From Candidatus Woesearchaeota archaeon (lineage in GTDB: Archaea; Nanobdellota; Nanobdellia; Woesearchaeales; JAFGUC01): a stretch of DNA of 64,000 bases. The translations under genes and the position numbers were made by a program. Positions within the stretch are counted from its first letter, which is position 1; every line of letters starts with the position of its first letter. The notes under the pieces are model-generated. The model was not told the origin of the DNA and made no database searches. It saw only the letters and a program-made list of their open reading frames with translations. Location: positions 183,213 through 247,212 of the forward strand of contig JAFGUC010000043.1 of NCBI GenBank assembly GCA_016938695.1, given 5' to 3'. This document shows positions 33,530 through 42,080 of this stretch, in pieces.

Positions 33530-35665
33530 ATGAAACCACGGCTTTACCAAGAAAAAATACTTGCAACAGCAGCTATGAAGAATACTCTTGTAGTTTTACC
33601 AACTGGCCTTGGTAAATCTCTGATTGCAAAACTTCTTGCAGAGCACAGGCTTCAAAAACGTCCAGGAAGCAAGATTGTTATTTTCGCTCCAACTAAACCC
33701 TTAGCAGCCCAACACCTTAAATTATTTGATGATGCAATTTTGCTAACTGGAACCGTAAAACCTGAAAATAGAGTTAGATATTATGAAGAATCGCAAGTAA
33801 TAATATCTACTCCTCAAGGTTTTGAAAATGATTTAATTAACAAAAGAATTTCATTAGATAACATTTCTTTAATGGTCTTTGATGAAGCACATCATGCAAC
33901 AGGAAATTATGCTTATACTTTTATTGCAAGTGAATATCGAAAAGTAAAAGACCATTTAATACTTGGATTAACTGCGTCTCCTGGTTCAAATCAAGAATCA
34001 ATAGAAGAAATTCTTGAAAACCTCGGAATTGAATCCATTGAATATAGGACTCAAAATGATCCTGACGTAAAACCATATGTTCAAAGTAGTGATGTTACAT
34101 ACCTAGAAGTAAGATTTCCAAAAGATTTTGAGGAAGTTAAATTAGCATTTGAGAGAGTATCAAAAACAAGACTTGATAGACTTAAGGCATTAAATGTTTT
34201 TACAAATAAAAAATATGTAACAAAAAAAGATTTAATAGCTGCTCAAAAACAATTGCAAGGTATCCTAGGTAAAGGCGATGCACGACCAGAACACTATGTC
34301 ATAATCTCAACATTAGCTGAAATCACAAAAGTGCAACATGCACAAGAACTTCTAGAAACTCAAGGAATAAAACAACTTCATGATTACGTTGAAAAGATTT
34401 GCAGTAAAGACACTAGTAAAGCTGCAAAAAATCTAGTACTTGATTCTGATTTTAAATTTGCAAGATTATTAATTCAAAGATTAAACGATGCAGGAACAAA
34501 ACATCCTAAGTTAGAAAAACTTAGTGAATTAATTGAGCAGACAAAAACTCCAACATTTAAAGCAATTGTATTTACTCAATTCAGAGATTCAGCAAAAGAA
34601 ATAATTACAAAATTAAACATGATAAATGAAATTAACGCAAAACTATTTGTAGGTCAAGCAAAAAAAAATGGTTCTGGTCTTTCTCAAAAAGAACAAATTC
34701 AAATGCTTAAAGATTTTTCAGAAGGTAAATTTAATGTTCTAGTTTCTTCTTCTGTTGGCGAAGAAGGTCTTGATATTCCTGCAGTAGATGAAGTTATTTT
34801 TTATGAACCCGTTCCTTCCGCAATTCGAGCAATCCAACGTAGAGGAAGAACAGGAAGGTTAGAAGAAGGAAAAGTTTTCATCCTAACAACAAAAGGAACA
34901 AGAGATGAAGCATATCGTTGGAGTGCACATCAAAAAGAAAAAAATCAATATTCTATTCTTGCAAAAATAAAAGGAAAACCAATTGTAAAAGAAAATCCTA
35001 AACCACAAAAAACGTTAGATGATTATGATTCAATAATAATTACTGCTGATTATAGAGAGAAATCTTCTGCCATCTTTAAGAATCTTTTAGATGAAGGTGC
35101 ACAAGTAAGATTAGAAAATCTTGAAGTTGGCGATTATATCGTTTCTGAAAAAGTTGGTATTGAATTTAAGACACGAAAAGATTTTGTAGATTCATTAATT
35201 GATGGACGATTAATTGAACAAGTAAAAAATCTAAAATCTAATTTCGCAACACCGGTTTTAATTGTTGAGGGTGAAGACGATTTATATGGATTAAGACAAA
35301 TTCATCCAAATGCTATACGTGGTTTAATCACATCAATAACTTTGGGTTTTAACATAAATATTGTTTACACAAAAGATCCTAAAGATACTGCACTAATGAT
35401 TTATCAAATAGCCCGTCGTGAAAAACGTTTAGGTTCATCGCCAAATTTTCATATGAACAAACAAAAACGTTCAGATGATGAAGAACTAGAATACTTATTA
35501 ACTGCAATTCCAGGAATTGGAATTCATACTGCAAGAGAACTTTTACAAAATTACAAATCCATAAAAAATATTTTCAATTCCAACGAATTATCAAAAACGA
35601 AAGGAATAGGAAAAGATACTGAAAATAAAATTCAAGAAATATTTTCTAGAGAATATAAAAAGTAA
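33530..35665 (+). CDS. hef: Hef-type helicase-nuclease (XPF/FANCM family)
   Basis: 711 residues. Superfamily-2 helicase with Walker A L-P-T-G-L-G-K-S (24-31), D-E-A-H, the T-A-S-P motif and R-R-G-R-T-G-R in motif VI; a Hef-specific helical insert lies between. The C-terminal ERCC4 nuclease follows (about 495-640) and then a helix-hairpin-helix pair. The nuclease signature reads E-F-K-T-R-K-D rather than the usual E-R-K-x-x-x-D, with acidic residues and lysine kept. It processes stalled forks and fork-like DNA. Its position beside primase fits the replication island. Confidence 0.94.
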   Translation: MKPRLYQEKILATAAMKNTLVVLPTGLGKSLIAKLLAEHRLQKRPGSKIVIFAPTKPLAAQHLKLFDDAILLTGTVKPENRVRYYEESQVIISTPQGFENDLINKRISLDNISLMVFDEAHHATGNYAYTFIASEYRKVKDHLILGLTASPGSNQESIEEILENLGIESIEYRTQNDPDVKPYVQSSDVTYLEVRFPKDFEEVKLAFERVSKTRLDRLKALNVFTNKKYVTKKDLIAAQKQLQGILGKGDARPEHYVIISTLAEITKVQHAQELLETQGIKQLHDYVEKICSKDTSKAAKNLVLDSDFKFARLLIQRLNDAGTKHPKLEKLSELIEQTKTPTFKAIVFTQFRDSAKEIITKLNMINEINAKLFVGQAKKNGSGLSQKEQIQMLKDFSEGKFNVLVSSSVGEEGLDIPAVDEVIFYEPVPSAIRAIQRRGRTGRLEEGKVFILTTKGTRDEAYRWSAHQKEKNQYSILAKIKGKPIVKENPKPQKTLDDYDSIIITADYREKSSAIFKNLLDEGAQVRLENLEVGDYIVSEKVGIEFKTRKDFVDSLIDGRLIEQVKNLKSNFATPVLIVEGEDDLYGLRQIHPNAIRGLITSITLGFNINIVYTKDPKDTALMIYQIARREKRLGSSPNFHMNKQKRSDDEELEYLLTAIPGIGIHTARELLQNYKSIKNIFNSNELSKTKGIGKDTENKIQEIFSREYKK

Positions 35666-35698
35666 ACCTTTATAATTTTAGAATAAATTCTGTCTAAT

Positions 35699-37141
35699 AT
35701 GGCTGAATCTGAGAATATAATTGAATACTATAATCAAGATTTTGTAAAAAATGCAATTGTTGAATTAGCTGAAGGCAAAGAAGCAGTAGGTTCATACAAC
35801 AATAAAGGATTTGCAAAACGTCCTGAAATGATTCAATACCCTCAAGATGTAGTTGAATTTGCAAAAAAAGGAATTACTAGTTTTCATATTTCCGAAGAGA
35901 CTTGGTCTAATCCACTGTTACTACAAACAGGACTTAGAAAAAAAGAATTAGACTCCTTACGAGATGGTTGGGATCTAATATTAGATATCGATTGTCCAGA
36001 ATTTGAATTCTCAAGAATTGCAGCAGAATTAATTATTGAACTGCTACGATATTTAGTTGATGAATCGTGTATTACTGCAAAGTTTTCAGGAAATCATGGA
36101 TTTCACATTGCAATACCGTTTGAAGCATTCCCAACAGAAGTCAATGGAATAAACATTAAAGATTTATTTCCAGAAAGTCCACGAAAGATTGCATTATACT
36201 TAACACACGAGATAAATGATTTGTTGATTCAAGAATTTCAAACTCGTCTAGGCAAAAACTATTTAGAAATAATTTCCCAGAAAATAAAAAAACCAATAAA
36301 CAAATTTGCAAAAAATAACACTATTCTAGTCGATGAAATTTTAGAAATTGATACGGTGTTAATTTCATCAAGACATTTATTCAGATCAGTTTTTTCAATT
36401 AACGAAAAAAGCGGATTAGTAAGCATTCCTGTTGATATTCATAAAATAAAAGATTTCCAAAAAACTGATGCAGAAATAAGTAACGTAATTAAGAATGAAA
36501 AACAATTTGAAAATATAAAATTCATGAATCGTAATGTAGAAAAAGATTTAGCAAAAAATCTTTTCATCAAAGCGTACGATTATAATGCTGCAGAAGAAAA
36601 TAACGTGTATAAAGATGTTCTAGAAGAAAAAAAGAATTTTGAGAAATCTTCAATGAATAATCAGTTTGAAGATGATTCTGGCGAAATACTGCCTCAAGAA
36701 TCATTTCCGCCTTGTATCTTGTGCGGATTAAATGGTCTTAAAGATGGTAGAAAACGTTTTGCATTTATTCTAAGAAATTTTCTCACTTATTGCAACTGGC
36801 CCAAAGAAGAATATGCAAAATTATTCAATAAGTGGAATGATTTCAATTTAGAAAAATTGAGGCAAACAGATATAGATGTACAATTAAGATATATGACAAA
36901 GCAAGTTCTTCCACCAAATTGTGATAGAAAGGAGTATTATCAAGATTTAATGATATGTCATCCAGATGGTTTATGCAAGAAAATAAAAAATCCTGTTGCG
37001 TATGCTAAAAAGAAAGCCTTCTTTATAAGAAAAGAGCAAGAAGATGCTGAAAAACAGGCCCTAAAAGACAAGAAAAAACAAGAAAAAGAAGAAGCTAGAC
37101 GTCTGAAACTTGAAAAATTAAAAAAAACCAACACTAATTAG
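35699..37141 (+). CDS. priS: DNA primase, PriS fused to the PriL Fe-S domain
   Basis: 480 residues. Residues 1-270 are the archaeal primase small subunit: D-I-D at 96-98, F-S-G-N-H-G-F-H-I at 129-137 and the S-S-R-H-L-F-R-S segment (223-230). Residues about 335-440 look like the PriL C-terminal iron-sulfur domain: F-P-P-C-I at 336-340, G-R-K-R-F-A-F-I-L-R-N-F, P-P-N-C (408), C420 and C426, then N-P-V-A-Y. A lysine-rich coiled tail ends it. Separate PriS and PriL are usual; a single-chain primase is known from Nanoarchaeum. No separate priL is seen here. Confidence 0.88.
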   Translation: MAESENIIEYYNQDFVKNAIVELAEGKEAVGSYNNKGFAKRPEMIQYPQDVVEFAKKGITSFHISEETWSNPLLLQTGLRKKELDSLRDGWDLILDIDCPEFEFSRIAAELIIELLRYLVDESCITAKFSGNHGFHIAIPFEAFPTEVNGINIKDLFPESPRKIALYLTHEINDLLIQEFQTRLGKNYLEIISQKIKKPINKFAKNNTILVDEILEIDTVLISSRHLFRSVFSINEKSGLVSIPVDIHKIKDFQKTDAEISNVIKNEKQFENIKFMNRNVEKDLAKNLFIKAYDYNAAEENNVYKDVLEEKKNFEKSSMNNQFEDDSGEILPQESFPPCILCGLNGLKDGRKRFAFILRNFLTYCNWPKEEYAKLFNKWNDFNLEKLRQTDIDVQLRYMTKQVLPPNCDRKEYYQDLMICHPDGLCKKIKNPVAYAKKKAFFIRKEQEDAEKQALKDKKKQEKEEARRLKLEKLKKTNTN

Positions 37142-37156
37142 TAATAAAATAGAAAC

Positions 37157-37352
37157 CTTTATAAAGCGGCACTTTCTCCATGACCTTAATTGAATGTAAT
37201 TGTACTTTCAAGATATATAGATAGCCTGAAAAGACACAGTTTTTCAGTACGACTATTGTTCGTTTCTGAAAAAAAATCGCGTGTCATCAATAGGTTAGTG
37301 TTGGGGTAGTAAATATCCGGCTAATTCTATTGACATTTTCAAGTATAGGCTA
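37157..37352 (+). promoter_or_regulatory. Promoter and structured leader of the ribosomal-protein operon
   Basis: TATA box CTTTATAAAG (37157-37166) predicts a start near 37190 and a leader of about 180 bases before L3, unusually long for this genome. The leader can fold: TAGCCT (37222-37227) with AGGCTA (37347-37352) as an outer stem; hairpin CTGAAAA/TTTTCAG (37226-37232 with 37241-37247); and a long hairpin TCAATAG/CTATTGA (37287-37293 with 37327-37333) extended by TTAG/CTAA (37295-37298 with 37321-37324). An autoregulatory r-protein site is a likely role. No known RNA family was recognised. Confidence 0.55.
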
Positions 37353-37370
37353 CTCGACAAAGGATTAAAA

Positions 37371-38366
37371 ATGGGAAAAAGACATTCACCAAGACGAGGA
37401 AGTATGCAGTATTGGCCTAGGGCAAGATCCAAAAGACCATTTACGAGTGTATCCGCAAGGGCAAGCGCTAGCGAGGCGAAACCCCTAGAATTTGCAGGTT
37501 ATAAGGCAGGTATGACACACATAGTTGTCAAAGACAATGGCAAAAATTCAATGACTAAAGGTCAAAACATAACAGTTCCAGTAACTGTAATCGAATGCCC
37601 ACAACTTAAAGTTGCTGGTGTACGATTTTATGGACCAGAAGGTTACGGAATCAAAGTTGTTACAGAAGTTCTAAACTCAAAATTTGACAAAGAATTATCA
37701 AGAACTTTAGATTTGCCAAAGAAACAAATCGATTTTGAGAAACAAATCTCAACTATTCCTGAAGGAGCAGACGATTTAAGAGTTCTAGTTTATACTGAAC
37801 CTAAAAAAGCTGGTATTGGTAAAAAAAGACCAGAAGTTTTCGAAATGGCTCTAGGCGGAAAGATTGAAGATAAAATCGAATACGTTAAAGCTCATGCAGC
37901 ACAAGGTATCGTAGTATCGGATGCTTTCAAAGCAGGAGAATACATTGACGCTCACGCAGTTTCCATCGGAAAAGGTTTCCAAGGAGCTGTTAAAAGATTT
38001 GGTGTTGACATTAGACAAAGAAAATCTGAAAAAACTAAACGTGGAACAGGTTCTCTTGGTCCTTGGACATCACAAGGTCATATAATGTATAGAGTGCCAT
38101 CGGCAGGAAAGATGGGATACCATTCTAGAGTTGACTATAATAAGAAAATAATGCTTATTTCAGACAAACCTGAAGATGTCAATGTAAAGGGTGGCTTTAT
38201 ACGGTATGGAGAAGTTAAAAGTACTTTTGTACTAGTTAAAGGATCTGTACCTGGGCCTAAAAAAAGACTGGTAAGACTTGTTGGAGCAATAAGGCTTAGC
38301 CCTAAGATTGAAAAAATCGCACCACAGGTTACAAAAATAGTTAAAGAATCACCACAGGGATGCTAA
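37371..38366 (+). CDS. rpl3: 50S ribosomal protein L3 (uL3)
   Basis: 331 residues, archaeal/eukaryotic-type L3. It begins M-G-K-R-H-S-P-R-R-G-S-M and contains F-A-G-Y-K-A-G-M-T-H, G-K-G-F-Q-G and the conserved loop H-I-M-Y-R-V-P-S-A-G-K-M-G-Y-H that reaches the peptidyl-transferase centre. First gene of the cluster, preceded by AGGA. Its stop codon is followed at once by the C box of the C/D sRNA. Confidence 0.97.
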   Translation: MGKRHSPRRGSMQYWPRARSKRPFTSVSARASASEAKPLEFAGYKAGMTHIVVKDNGKNSMTKGQNITVPVTVIECPQLKVAGVRFYGPEGYGIKVVTEVLNSKFDKELSRTLDLPKKQIDFEKQISTIPEGADDLRVLVYTEPKKAGIGKKRPEVFEMALGGKIEDKIEYVKAHAAQGIVVSDAFKAGEYIDAHAVSIGKGFQGAVKRFGVDIRQRKSEKTKRGTGSLGPWTSQGHIMYRVPSAGKMGYHSRVDYNKKIMLISDKPEDVNVKGGFIRYGEVKSTFVLVKGSVPGPKKRLVRLVGAIRLSPKIEKIAPQVTKIVKESPQGC

Positions 38367-38420
38367 ATGATGAAGTTATTCCCGGCTGAAAAATACGTGA
38401 TGAGCGGAAGTAACTGCTGA
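38367..38420 (+). ncRNA. C/D box sRNA between the L3 and L4 genes
   Basis: All four boxes of an archaeal C/D guide RNA are present with canonical spacing: C box ATGATGA (38367-38373), 12-base guide, D' box CTGA (38386-38389), 7-8 base spacer, C' box GTGATGA (38397-38403), 13-base guide, D box CTGA (38417-38420). The guides are AGTTATTCCCGG and GCGGAAGTAACTG. Such RNAs bind L7Ae, Nop5 and fibrillarin and direct 2'-O-methylation of the target base paired five nucleotides upstream of each D box. It fills the only long gap inside the L3-L4 junction and would have to be cut from the mRNA. Targets could not be assigned. Confidence 0.82.
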
Positions 38421-38425
38421 TAAAA

Positions 38426-39235
38426 ATGAAAATCGGACTATATAACAAAACAGGAGAACGAAGCGAAGAGTTTGAGCTTCCTAAACAGTTCGACGAAGTC
38501 TTACGAACAGATCTTATTAAGAAGGCTGTTCTAGCAGTAGAGAGCAATAACAGACAACCATACGGTGCTTACAAAGAAGCAGGTAAGGAAGTTAATGCAA
38601 AACTATCAAGAAGAAGACACGACTACAAGGGTTCATACGGATTCGGAATCTCCAGAGTTCCTCGAAAAATTCTTTCAAGAAGAGGAACACGAATGAATTG
38701 GGTAGGAGCATTTGCACCAGGAACAGTTGGTGGAAGAAGAGCACATCCTCCTAAGGCAGAAAAGAATTGGAATTTGAAAATCAACGCAAAAGAAAAAAGA
38801 TTTGCAATAAGAAGTGCAATATCTGCAACAGTTGATACAGAACTTGTTAAGGCAAGAGGACATATTATTCCTTCAGAATATCCTTTAGGTTTTGCATCTG
38901 ACGTAGAAGATGTTGTTAAATCTGCTGATCTAATGAAGCTTTTATCAAAACTTGGTTTCGATGATGAATTGGGACGAGGCGAAGATAAGAAAGTCCGAGC
39001 AGGTAAAGGTAAAATGAGATCACGACCTTTTAAAGTTAAAAAGAGTTTGTTGATCGTTGTATCTCAACCATGTAAGCTTTCAAAAGCAGCAGCAAATCTA
39101 CCTGGTGTTGATATTATAGAAGCAAGGAAACTTAATGCACAAATTTTGGCTCCAGGAACTCATCCAGGACGAGCAACTTTGTTCACTAAGAACGCGATTG
39201 AAGAATTAGCAAAGAATAATCTGTTCATGAAATAA
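38426..39235 (+). CDS. rpl4: 50S ribosomal protein L4 (uL4)
   Basis: 269 residues, archaeal L4/L1e type. The exit-tunnel loop region shows G-S-Y-G-F-G-I-S-R-V-P-R and R-R-A-H-P-P-K-A. The ATG lies five bases after the D box of the C/D sRNA and lacks a clear Shine-Dalgarno; its translation may depend on sRNA processing or coupling. Confidence 0.96.
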   Translation: MKIGLYNKTGERSEEFELPKQFDEVLRTDLIKKAVLAVESNNRQPYGAYKEAGKEVNAKLSRRRHDYKGSYGFGISRVPRKILSRRGTRMNWVGAFAPGTVGGRRAHPPKAEKNWNLKINAKEKRFAIRSAISATVDTELVKARGHIIPSEYPLGFASDVEDVVKSADLMKLLSKLGFDDELGRGEDKKVRAGKGKMRSRPFKVKKSLLIVVSQPCKLSKAAANLPGVDIIEARKLNAQILAPGTHPGRATLFTKNAIEELAKNNLFMK

Positions 39236-39236
39236 A

Positions 39237-39509
39237 ATGGCAACCGAACAATCAATGGAAACAGTAATACTTTTTCCTCTTTCAACAGAGAAAAGTATGA
39301 GACTTATCGAGTCTGAAAACAAATTGGTCTTCGTAGTTGACAGAAGAGCTTCAAGACAACAGATTAAATCTGCACTTGAATCGCTTTACAATTTGAAGAT
39401 TAAGAAAATTAATGTTTTAATCAACAGAGAAGGAAAGAAACAAGCATTTGTGAAATTATCAGATGACAGTTCCGCATTAGACGTAGCAACTGATTTGGGG
39501 ATAATGTAA
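39237..39509 (+). CDS. rpl23: 50S ribosomal protein L23 (uL23)
   Basis: 90 residues: F-P-L-S-T-E-K-S-M-R at the N-terminus and the C-terminal V-L-I-N-R-E-G-K-K-Q-A-F-V-K-L typical of uL23. It lies at the polypeptide exit of the large subunit and binds SRP and SecY. It starts one base after the L4 stop. Confidence 0.96.
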   Translation: MATEQSMETVILFPLSTEKSMRLIESENKLVFVVDRRASRQQIKSALESLYNLKIKKINVLINREGKKQAFVKLSDDSSALDVATDLGIM

Positions 39510-39510
39510 A

Positions 39511-40224
39511 ATGGGAAAGAGAATCATCGCACAAAGACGGGGATCCGGAAGCACAGCATATCGTGCCCCAAGTTTCAGATTTAAAGGAGATGCTAGACAC
39601 AAATCTTACTCTAAAGAAATTCAAAAGGGTATGGTTCTAGATCTTATTTCATGCCAAGCACATACAGCACCTTTGGCAGTTATAGAGTTTGAAGATGGAG
39701 AAAGAACTCTTATGATTGCTCATGAAGGCGTTGCTGTTGGCGAAATGGTTGAAGTTAATGACGCTGAAGCAAAGGTTGGAAATACTGTTCCACTAATTAG
39801 AATTCCTGAAGGTACTTCTGTATTTAATATTGAAGGAATCCCAGGAGACGGTGGAAAATTTGTAAGAGCATCAGGTACTTTTGCAAAGATCCTTTCACAA
39901 CAAGGAACAAGTGTTGTAATTCAACTTCCATCAAAAAAGAAAAAAGTTTTTGACGGAAACTGTAGAGCAACAATTGGTGTTGTTAGTGGAAGTGGACGAC
40001 CTGAAAAACCTTTACTAAAAGCAGGAAATTCATATTATAAAATGAAAGCAAGGAACCACTTGTGGCCTAAGGTATCTGGAAGCGCAATGAACGCTGTAGA
40101 CCACCCATTCGGTAACAAGAGAACTTTAAGAAAGTCTAAAGCAAAACCAACTTCAAGACATGCACCACCTGGACGAAAGGTAGGATTAATTGCAGCAAGA
40201 AGAACTGGTAGGAAGAAAAGGTAA
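39511..40224 (+). CDS. rpl2: 50S ribosomal protein L2 (uL2)
   Basis: 237 residues, full archaeal length. Conserved C-terminal W-P-K-V-S-G-S-A-M-N-A-V-D-H-P-F-G holds the histidine required for peptidyl transfer assembly; G-R-K-V-G-L-I-A-A-R-R-T-G-R follows. It starts one base after L23. Confidence 0.97.
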   Translation: MGKRIIAQRRGSGSTAYRAPSFRFKGDARHKSYSKEIQKGMVLDLISCQAHTAPLAVIEFEDGERTLMIAHEGVAVGEMVEVNDAEAKVGNTVPLIRIPEGTSVFNIEGIPGDGGKFVRASGTFAKILSQQGTSVVIQLPSKKKKVFDGNCRATIGVVSGSGRPEKPLLKAGNSYYKMKARNHLWPKVSGSAMNAVDHPFGNKRTLRKSKAKPTSRHAPPGRKVGLIAARRTGRKKR

Positions 40225-40229
40225 ACAAA

Positions 40230-40607
40230 ATGGTAGTTAAAATTTTCAAATTCCACGGTAAGACTGCTGATGAAGTTAAGAATTTATCTGAGGATGAATT
40301 CTTAAAATTAATTCCTTCACGATCAAGAAGGAGTATACTTCGAGGTCTTTCAGACGAACAACAAGCTTTCATGAGAAAACTTGAGAAAGGAAAAGACAAT
40401 ATTGAAACACATCTTAGAGATTTAGTTGTCGTTCCTAAAATGATTGGAAAAACTATCAAAATTCACAACGGTAAAGAATTCGTTCCAGTGTTAATTTTGC
40501 CAGACCACTTAGGTTACTTTTTTGGTGAGCTTGCATTAACAAGAAAGAAAGCAAATCACAGCAAGACTGGAGTCGGTTCAAAGAAAAAAGTTTCAATAAG
40601 AAAGTGA
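40230..40607 (+). CDS. rps19: 30S ribosomal protein S19 (uS19)
   Basis: 125 residues of archaeal S19 type (S15 of eukaryotes). The conserved I-K-I-H-N-G-K-E-F-V-P-V, P-D-H-L-G-Y-F-F-G-E-L-A and a terminal basic G-V-G-S-K-K-K are present. It lies in the head of the small subunit. Standard order between L2 and L22. Confidence 0.96.
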   Translation: MVVKIFKFHGKTADEVKNLSEDEFLKLIPSRSRRSILRGLSDEQQAFMRKLEKGKDNIETHLRDLVVVPKMIGKTIKIHNGKEFVPVLILPDHLGYFFGELALTRKKANHSKTGVGSKKKVSIRK

Positions 40608-40614
40608 GTTTACA

Positions 40615-41154
40615 ATGACAAAATATAATTACGCACTAGAAAAAAAGGACGAGCTTGCAGTTGCGGTAGGTAGAGATCTTCAAATTTCAACTAAGCACTC
40701 CATTGAAATCTGCAACTACATTAGAGGAAAAAAACTTGCAAGAGTTATAAAATTCCTTGAAAATGTTATTGAAGAAAAGGAAGCAGTTCCTTTCAAAAGA
40801 TTCAATATGGATGTTGGTCATAGACCAGGAATTGGTTCTGGTAGATTTCCAAAAAATGCAGCAGAAGCAATTTTGAAAATTGTTAAGTCCGCACAAAGCA
40901 ATGCTAAGTTCAAGAATATGGATGAGAACTTATTAGTACTTGTTCATGTATTGTCACAAAAAGCTTCAACTCCTATGAGATCAGGAAGACAAGGACGACG
41001 TGAAACTAAAAGAACACACATCGAAGTTGCTCTTAAAGAAGTAGAGAAAAAAGAAACTAAGAAGCCTGCTAAAAAAGAAGCTACAAAAACAACTGTTAAA
41101 GCAAAACCTGCAGTTGAGAAAAAAGAAGCAAAAGTAGAGGACAAAAATGATTGA
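40615..41154 (+). CDS. rpl22: 50S ribosomal protein L22 (uL22) with long basic tail
   Basis: 179 residues. The L22 domain (about 1-145) includes the tunnel hairpin region M-R-S-G-R-Q-G-R-R-E-T-K-R-T-H-I-E. Beyond it is a lysine/alanine/threonine-rich tail (K-K-P-A-K-K-E repeats, about 145-179) not needed for the fold. Similar tails occur on L24, L32e and L14e of this cluster. It overlaps S3 by eight bases. Confidence 0.95.
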   Translation: MTKYNYALEKKDELAVAVGRDLQISTKHSIEICNYIRGKKLARVIKFLENVIEEKEAVPFKRFNMDVGHRPGIGSGRFPKNAAEAILKIVKSAQSNAKFKNMDENLLVLVHVLSQKASTPMRSGRQGRRETKRTHIEVALKEVEKKETKKPAKKEATKTTVKAKPAVEKKEAKVEDKND

Positions 41155-41872
41155 ACGAAAAATTGTTGCTCACAAGTTAAAAGAATTCCAAATTAAAGAA
41201 TTCATTGCAGGAGAATTTAGAAACGCAGGAATTTGTGCAATCAACTTGAAAAAAACTCCATTAGGAGACAAAGTTGTTATTTCAACTTCAAGACCAGGTT
41301 TAATTGTAGGTAGAAAAGGTAAAAATATCAAACAATTAACTACAACTTTGAAGAACAAATTCAATCTAGATAATCCAGAATTGGAAATAAACGAAATCAA
41401 AGACATTTACTTAAACGCAATTATCGTAAGTAATACTATTGCTTCATCACTTGAAAAATTTGGTTCCCAAAGATTCAAAGGAGTAGCACACACAGCAATG
41501 CAACATGTACTTGAAGCAGGTGCTAAAGGTGTCGAAATTTTAGTTGCAGGAAAAGTTCCAAGTGCAAGAGCAAGAGTTTGGAGATTTTATCAAGGTTACT
41601 TGAAGAAGTCCGGCGATGCTGCAGTAACTCAAGTAGATATTGCTTATTCCAGAGCAGAACTAAAAACAGGAACTGTTGGAATCAAAGTAAGTATTATGCC
41701 AGGAGATGCAGTACTTCCAGACGCAGTAGATTTCCTAGACGTTAAAAAAGTTGAAGAAATAGTCGATGAAGAAATTCAGAAAGACGTTTTGACAAAATCA
41801 CAAGATGTTGAAGTAAAAAAAGAAGAGCCACTTCCAGAAGCTGAAGTAGAAAAAGCAGAGGGTGAAGAATAA
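41147..41872 (+). CDS. rps3: 30S ribosomal protein S3 (uS3)
   Basis: 241 residues. The KH domain motif G-L-I-V-G-R-K-G-K-N-I (about 47-57) is present and the C-terminal domain shows R-V-W-R-F-Y-Q-G-Y-L-K-K. The last 35 residues are strongly acidic. It helps form the mRNA entry site. Translation is probably coupled to L22 by the eight-base overlap. Confidence 0.96.
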   Translation: MIERKIVAHKLKEFQIKEFIAGEFRNAGICAINLKKTPLGDKVVISTSRPGLIVGRKGKNIKQLTTTLKNKFNLDNPELEINEIKDIYLNAIIVSNTIASSLEKFGSQRFKGVAHTAMQHVLEAGAKGVEILVAGKVPSARARVWRFYQGYLKKSGDAAVTQVDIAYSRAELKTGTVGIKVSIMPGDAVLPDAVDFLDVKKVEEIVDEEIQKDVLTKSQDVEVKKEEPLPEAEVEKAEGEE

Positions 41873-41873
41873 A

Positions 41874-42080
41874 ATGAAAGCTAAAGAATTAGTACAAAGT
41901 AACGTTTCAGATCTTCAGGCAAAACTTAAGGAACTTCAAAAAGAACTTGTAAAGCACAACGCGCAAGTCGCTTTAGGAGCTAATGTAAAAAATTCAAAAG
42001 CTCTTAAGACAATCAAAAAAGACATTGCAAGAGTGCTCACGATCCTAAAACAAAAGGATGGAGATTCGAAAGAACAATGA
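41874..42080 (+). CDS. rpl29: 50S ribosomal protein L29 (uL29)
   Basis: 68 residues, two helices with the L29 pattern L-K-E-L-Q-K-E-L-V-K-H-N-A-Q and I-K-K-D-I-A-R-V-L-T-I-L. I take the ATG one base after the S3 stop with GGTG about eight bases before; the longer frame starts with a GTG inside S3. It lies next to L23 at the tunnel exit. Confidence 0.95.
   Translation: MKAKELVQSNVSDLQAKLKELQKELVKHNAQVALGANVKNSKALKTIKKDIARVLTILKQKDGDSKEQ

Noticed and set aside
37230-37300. Possible C/D sRNA on the minus strand inside the L3 leader (TTGATGA with a later CTGA)
   Set aside because: No C'/D' pair, and the C-D spacing is too long for a simple archaeal guide; the sequence is better explained by plus-strand stems.
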